Shown one piece after another: positions 4,648-6,180 of a stretch of DNA of 6,180 nt. Under the pieces are notes generated by a model. The model ran no database searches, was not told where the DNA came from, and worked only from the letters and a program-made list of their open reading frames with translations. The position numbers and the translations under genes are program-made. Every line of letters begins with the position of its first letter. Position 1 is the first letter of the stretch. This stretch comes from Pseudomonadota bacterium (GTDB lineage Bacteria; Pseudomonadota; Alphaproteobacteria; Caulobacterales; Caulobacteraceae), in assembly GCA_023412655.1 (NCBI GenBank), contig JAEYNH010000128.1, forward strand, positions 1-6,180. Direction: 5' to 3'.

Positions 4648-4659
4648 GCACGGCCTGCC

Positions 4660-5360
4660 TCAGCCCGCGCCCGCCTCGTCCTCGGCCGCCAGCCGGTAGC
4701 CCAGGCCTGGCTCGGTGGTCACCAGGCGCGGCGAGGCCGGCTCGGCCTCCACCTTCTGCCGAAGCTGGCCCACCAGCACCCGCACGAACTGGGCGTCCAC
4801 CTGGGCGCCCGGCCCCCAGACGGCGGCGATCAGCTGCCGGTGCGTCACGACCCGGCCCGCGTGCCGCGCCAGCACCCGCAACAGGTCGTATTCCCGGGGC
4901 GTCAGATGCACCTCCTCCCCCTGGATGGTCACCCGACGGAGGGGGAAGTCGATCTCCAGGTCCCCGGCCCGCACCCGGGCCTGGGACGAGAACCGCCGGT
5001 CCCGCCCGCGCTGGGCGGCCCGCAGGCGGGCCAGCAGTTCGCCCACCCCCACCGGCTTGTTCACATAGTCGTCGGCGCCCGCGTCCAGGGCGGCGATCTT
5101 CTCGCTCTCCAGGTCGCGGGCCGAGAGCACGATGATCGGGGCGTCCGACCACTCGCGCACCCGCACGATCACATCCTTGCCGTCCATGTCGGGCAGGCCG
5201 AGGTCCAGCAGGATGGCGTCGCACGGCTCGGCCGCCAGGGCCCGCAGCGCCCCCTCGCCCGACGCGCTGGCCTCCACCACATAGCCCGCCGCCTGCAGCG
5301 CCGGGGTCAAGGCCCGCACGATCTGCGGCTCGTCGTCCACGATCAGCAGCCGGAGCCCGC

Positions 5361-5364
<4 letters not shown>
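4660..5364 (-). CDS. kdpE: Response regulator KdpE (OmpR/PhoB class)
   Basis: DNA-binding response regulator of the potassium-limitation and osmotic two-component system, which in known bacteria activates the kdpFABC high-affinity K+ ATPase operon. It has 234 residues, the normal length. Receiver domain 3-118: acidic pocket D10/D11, phospho-acceptor D54 in LLDLGLPDMDG, S81, and K103 in VNKPVG. Winged-helix domain about 133-226: LTPREYDLLRVLARHAG, then 'THRQLIAAVWGPG', 'VRVLVGQLRQKVE' and 'TTEPGLGYRL', wording typical of KdpE rather than of PhoB or OmpR. The start ATG overlaps the TGA of kdpD by 4 bp (ATGA), indicating translational coupling. It is the last gene of the run and is followed by a hairpin. 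Confidence 0.95.

Positions 5365-6180
<816 letters not shown>

Overview
This is a GC-rich stretch of chromosome from an alphaproteobacterium. The codon bias, the kdpDE pair, the RTX and hormone-sensitive-lipase-type proteins and the redoxin/prolyl-hydroxylase fusion would fit Caulobacterales (Caulobacter/Phenylobacterium-like) or a relative. That placement is an impression from gene content and composition; no marker gene confirms it. There are no RNA genes, insertion sequences, CRISPR arrays or phage genes. The window is almost fully coding, with seven genes, two of them cut by the window edges.

Layout, left to right. (1) 1-858, minus strand: N-terminal 286 residues of an acidic, glycine/aspartate-rich RTX calcium-binding protein, running off the left edge. 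(2) 859-1006: a 148-bp spacer with a strong short hairpin. (3) 1007-2065, minus strand: an HSL-type alpha/beta hydrolase with an altered nucleophile elbow (A-E-S-A-G). (4) 2100-2477, plus strand: a small stand-alone LuxR-type helix-turn-helix regulator, divergent from the hydrolase across about 34 bp. (5) 2474-3565, minus strand: a fusion of a cysteine-poor redoxin-like domain to a prolyl-4-hydroxylase-type 2OG-Fe(II) oxygenase. Its stop codon overlaps that of the LuxR gene in the sequence CTAG. (6) 3576-4547 (open to 4604), minus strand: an unrecognised protein with three 59-residue repeats at a 69-residue period and a Pro/Trp/Asn-rich acidic tail. It is translationally coupled to the oxygenase. 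(7) 4660-5364 and 5361-6180+, minus strand: kdpE and the C-terminal part of kdpD, the potassium-responsive two-component system, ending in a hairpin followed by a perfect TATAAT.

The kdpDE genes are the conserved tail of what is probably a kdpFABCDE operon lying beyond the right edge. Past the terminator-like hairpin a new transcription unit appears to begin, repeat protein then redoxin/2OG oxygenase. The oxygenase's AGGAGG ribosome site overlaps the stop codon of the repeat gene, so the two proteins are probably made together. The most interesting hypothesis is that the dioxygenase hydroxylates the repeat protein, either in the proline-rich tail or at conserved Asp/Asn/Pro/His positions in the repeats. 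This is inference from linkage and composition. The RTX gene and the hydrolase/LuxR pair form a separate neighbourhood. Whether the RTX protein and the repeat protein, both without an obvious Sec signal, share a type I secretion route cannot be decided from this window.
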